This document shows positions 49,706 to 64,000 of a DNA stretch of 64,000 nucleotides, in pieces (position 1 is the first letter of the stretch; the number at the start of each line of letters is the position of its first letter). Origin of the DNA: Mycteria americana (Eukaryota; Chordata; Aves; Ciconiiformes; Ciconiidae). The position numbers and the translations under genes are program-made. The stretch is taken from NCBI RefSeq assembly GCF_035582795.1, contig NC_134368.1, positions 11,309,501-11,373,500 of the forward strand. Direction: 5' to 3'. The notes under the pieces are model-generated. The model was not told the DNA's origin and searched no databases. It worked only from the letters and a program-made list of their open reading frames with translations.

Positions 49706-51817
49706 TGTGACTTATTTTTCTTTGTGGTAACGATGGCTTTACAAAAATGCCTGTTCTCTAACCCTGCCTGCTTGTTCTTGCCCCTTGTCAGTTTTACATC
49801 ACTTTATTTTTGCCAGTGCAGCTGTTTGTGGGGCTGCTATTTGAACAGGATCAGTGACGTGGATATGTGATATGCAAAACCATGCATCAGGAAATTTGAA
49901 TTGGGAGAACCTATTGATAAGGTACTTGCCAAAGAAAAACCTGATACCCTTGAGTTCTCTTCCAGTTACCCCAGCTCATGGTTAATGAGCTAGAGGGCTT
50001 GCACTGCCAATACAATTTGGAAAGAGAAGGAGAAGAAAGAGGTGTGTGCTTGTGGGCAGGCATTGCCTTGGCATTCCTGCCAGTGAGTCAGCAGCCCTTA
50101 AGGGACTGGCACACATTTGGATCTAGAGCTTCAAAACAGTTTTGCAAAGACTGACTTGGTTGGTGGCTTGTGTAATCTTTGATAAGAGTTTATGCTCTTT
50201 TTAATGTGATTAAATTTATTGCAAAGTTTGGAGTGGCACATGCAATTATCACATAGTGTATGCAGCATTCCAGCTATGCCGTCATCTTTTTTTCATGTAT
50301 CATTTGTTAAATAAAAAATTCATGATCATCCATATGTTCCAGAGAAAACTCTCTGCAAGCTTTATCATAAAATAATCGGGAAAAATATTCTGACCTTGAA
50401 AGCTCACGTTTTGTTACACATTTATAATGAAATAGGGGGTTTGCTGTAAGTTGAATTGCTTTCAGTACTGTAGATAGGTTTACTTCCAGAGGAATATTGC
50501 AGATGGTTCATCTTCTTTTACTAACATGCTAAAAAAGTTAACGGGCAGAGCAGCGTTTTACCGAATATTTGGTAAGAACGTGATCAGTAAGGTGGTTCTG
50601 TCATGACTTACTGTTGGCCTGAATATCCAAAGACATGAGCTTTGCTTCTTTTCTCCATCCCTGCTAGCAATAACCAAGTTGCATATTAAGTCATTACTGG
50701 GAATCTCTTTTCTTAAAAGTTCCAAGAGCTGTTCTCCATTTCTATTGCTGGAACCAATTTCATGTGCTTGAGATATAAGTTGAATTGCCAGTTCTTATCA
50801 GCTGTCATTCAAAATGTGTATCAGCAACTAGATATAGTAAAATCAGTGGTTGTAACTGGAAAGTTCACAATAGTGTTGATTTTTTTTATTACGTGCTTAG
50901 TAATAGAATCAATGATTTAAATCTTGTATACTGTCTCACTTGTGTACTGTGTGTTTAATATACGTTTTAAGAGTGCAAAAAGTGTCCTCTGATAAAGCAA
51001 CTCCAGCATCACAAGAGGAGCGCTGAAAGGCTGGCGGGTACCTTGCCAAGTTTTAAGTGTCCTGTTCCTGTAAGTGTTTCCTCTTTTCTACATGTCAGCC
51101 TGACTAAAAGTGAAATGCCGGCAGCGCCTTTGGCACGCACCCGACTACTAAGTGGGCTTGCTGGAAATGGGAGCGGGGGAGCTGGAGGGGCTACCTGTTG
51201 TGCGTACTGGACGCATAGCATATGCAGCGCGTGCTGTGGCGTTGCTGGGGCCGTCGGTGGGTTACGACGAGGGCCTGGGTCCCGCTGGTGCAGCTTCAGG
51301 CTCTCACGGGGCCGGTGAGGTGGGCGCTCGGCGCTCCGCAGGGGCAGCAGGACCTGCTGCACCTGCGGCCGGCTCGCTCGCGGGGAAAGGCGAGCGCTGG
51401 CACAGCCCCTGCCCGCTCGGGAGCCGCGGGTGGGCGTGGGGCTTCCCCTCCCACGGCTGCGTCTGGGGCCCCGCCGCTCTCCGTGCGAAGGCAAACCACG
51501 ACCCGCCATGGCTACGGGGCGGGGCACTTATCACCTCCCGTGCGAGGGGCGGCCGGCTCCTCCCCGCAGGGAGCGCCGCGGTGCCGGCGGGCTCCAGGAC
51601 CCCGCGCCCCCGCCCCGCTCAGCTGCCGGGGGCGCGCCCTGCGTCCTCGTCACGCGCTGGCGCCTGCCCCACCCACATTCGGGAAGGGGTGGAGCCCTCT
51701 TTCTGATTGGACAGAGAGCCTGTCGCTCTCCTGATGCCCCGCCCCTTACCCGGCCCGCGTGCCTGTGTGTGTATGCACGGAAGGGTGCGCGTGACACCGG
51801 GCCGGAGGTTGCGGTCC

Positions 51818-51827
51818 GCGCATGCGC
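51818..51827. promoter_or_regulatory. NRF1 site
   Basis: GCGCATGCGC, the exact palindromic NRF1 consensus, about 100 bp upstream of the inferred HTT start region. Confidence 0.75.
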
Positions 51828-51872
51828 GGCCGGCGTGGCTGAGCCCGGGGCTGGGGACCCTTGCTCCGGGGT

Positions 51873-51909
51873 GGGCGGGGCAGCCCGGGAACGGGGCGGG
51901 GGCGGGGCA
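51873..51909 (+). promoter_or_regulatory. GC-box (Sp/KLF) cluster of the HTT promoter
   Basis: GGGCGGGG at 51873-51880, then GGGGCGGG and GGGGCGGGG overlapping within 51893-51909, immediately upstream of the inferred start site. Sp1 control of HTT is known in mammals. Confidence 0.7.
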
Positions 51910-51937
51910 GCGGCGTGGGGACTGATGGGACGGATTC

Positions 51938-51948
51938 AAGATGGCGGC
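51938..51948 (+). promoter_or_regulatory. YY1-type site overlapping the HTT uORF start
   Basis: CAAGATGGCGGC fits the AAnATGGCGGC YY1 consensus. Its ATG is the start codon of the leader uORF. Confidence 0.65.
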
Positions 51949-52009
51949 GGGGCGGCTGGGGAGCGCTCGCGGCCCCCTGCGGCGTCTCCCTCATTCATTG
52001 CGGCAGTGA
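51941..52009 (+). CDS. HTT leader uORF (22 codons)
   Basis: ATG at 51941 and TGA at 52007-52009, ending 197 bp before the HTT start. The human HTT leader carries a 21-codon uORF reported to dampen translation. The two share flanking sequence (GGGACGG, then CAAGATGG at the start; CATTCATTG near the end) and the peptide features GSA, GP and PHSL in order. The uORF thus appears homologous. The human sequence is recalled, not looked up. A further upstream ATG (51925, stop 52053) lies very close to the inferred start site and may not be in the mRNA. Confidence 0.7.
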   Translation: MAAGRLGSARGPLRRLPHSLRQ

Positions 52010-52206
52010 CGGGTGGCGCGGCTGAGCTGGCGGTGGCGCCTCGGCTGGCTTGAGCGCGCCGGGCTAGCGGGAGAGAGCGAGTACGGGAGGAGGAGGTGGA
52101 CGGGGGTCGGGCGGGCCCCGCCAGGAGGAAGGCGGGCGCCACCGGGCGCCTGTGAGAGGGCGGGGAGGAGTGGCGGGTCGGTGCCGCCGGCTCGGGCGGA
52201 GCGGAC

Positions 52207-63150
<10,944 letters not shown>

Positions 63151-64000
63151 GTGAGTTTCTTTCCTTCATGTCCTTTTGAAATATGGTATTTAGTAAGTGG
63201 TTTAGTATCACGGAATGTGGCATTAGTGTAAATAAATAGCATATGTCTCTTAAGATCAAGGTCAAAGCTTCACTTTGGAAGGATCTGTCAATGCTTAATG
63301 TATTATTCTACCTAGTTCCTCACTATTGGCCCCATTGTTTAGATTTCACCACTCCTGAAAGCTTATCTGGCAGAAAATGTGTGAGCATTTGGTGTGAACA
63401 GCAGTCTGAATTAACCTTAGTGACTCTGCACCCAAATAAATAAGGCATATTCATGATATTTGCTCCACTGACTGAGCTGGAAAGAATAACTTCAAGCAAG
63501 AAGGTGGTGAAAAGTAGGTGGAGGACAGTGATATTCATAATTTGACATAACTTCTTGAGGGAATAATTTGATCAAGACCTGAAGTGACCTGATACAAGTT
63601 TTAACTACTTTGTTTTGTGAATGTGTGATGTGTTCTTACAGCTTCTGTAAGAAGCATAGGTAAAAATACTGAAGCATTTCTCTTTGCACCAGAAGTCCCA
63701 ATTTAACTATGTCCATGGCAAGAATTTTAGTAATAGCTTTTAAGTATATGACTACAAAATAAAAATGCTGTGTTCAGGACAGTATCACTGAAATCATGCC
63801 TCTTGCATCTATAAACACATAGCAAGGCTTGTATAGAGAGAAAATATAGGTGTTATTTGCCGGACAGTAATGCTACTGCTTTTTGTTACACTTTTTTGGG
63901 ATTGATAGGACTCCAGAAAATAAATAACAAAACCAATGTGGATAGCTTTTCTTCTGTCAGATGTGGACTACTTGTAGGCCCTGTATGAATATCTTACTCT
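63151..64000 (+). other. HTT intron 4 (partial)
   Basis: Intronic sequence to the right edge; nothing recognised. Confidence 0.75.

Larger units (their letters stand above)
44243..51100. other. GRK4 3' UTR and GRK4-HTT intergenic region
   Basis: After the GRK4 stop the sequence is AT-rich noncoding DNA. An ATTAAA at 45235-45240 and several later AATAAA words could end the GRK4 transcript; none is decisive. It contains homopolymer runs (A at 46570-46590, T at 46908-46929, others), a decayed CR1-like relic at 49480-49705, and a candidate minus-strand terminal exon at 48430-48646. No protein gene was recognised. Confidence 0.7.

Noticed and set aside
50084-50093. TGAGTCAGCA, an NF-E2/MAF-type site in the intergenic region
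   Set aside because: A single 10-bp motif is expected by chance in a window this long; no supporting cluster.
51009-51527. 172-codon minus-strand open frame in the HTT CpG island
   Set aside because: High G+C removes stop codons. The peptide is Arg/Pro/Ala-rich and all frames here are open. No homology recognised.

Overview
This is vertebrate nuclear DNA, almost certainly from a bird: AT-rich introns of several kilobases, two CpG islands, a CR1 LINE 3' end with its ATTCTGTG-type terminal repeats, and an avian ERV-type solo LTR of a family I associate with neoavian birds (the clade is inferred from memory of that LTR). The gene order NOP14(-) / GRK4(+) / HTT(+) is the same as at human 4p16.3. 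Exon boundaries below were read by hand from the sequence. Every reading frame stays open across every junction, and every junction has AG and GT in the right place.

Layout. Positions 1-4667, minus strand: the first four coding exons of NOP14, a nucleolar 18S rRNA processing factor whose gene runs off the left edge. Positions 4668-5489: a CpG-rich divergent promoter of about 0.8 kb with two TCTCGCGAGA elements, two inverted ZNF143/THAP11-type elements and a homopurine tract. Positions 5490-44242, plus strand: all 16 coding exons of GRK4, a G protein-coupled receptor kinase, 569 codons plus stop. Intron 3 holds a solo LTR with a 5-bp target duplication, intron 10 a CR1 3' end, and several introns hold old L2/MIR-like or CR1-like relics. 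Positions 44243 to about 51100: GRK4 3' UTR of unknown length, then intergenic DNA with a decayed CR1-like relic and one candidate minus-strand terminal exon. About 51100-52540: the HTT CpG island, a TATA-less promoter with NRF1, inverted CCAAT, GC-box and YY1 motifs, and a 5' leader with a uORF that looks conserved with human. From 52207 to the right edge: HTT exons 1-4 (codons 1-122), with the rest beyond the window.

The three genes share a neighbourhood, not a pathway. NOP14 acts in ribosome biogenesis, GRK4 phosphorylates activated GPCRs at the membrane, and HTT is a large HEAT-repeat scaffold. I found no new multi-gene system here. The points most worth checking are the HTT leader uORF, the GRK4 residues at positions that are polymorphic in human hypertension studies, the promoter motif pairs, the LTR just downstream of GRK4 exon 3, and the unexplained minus-strand exon-like segment.
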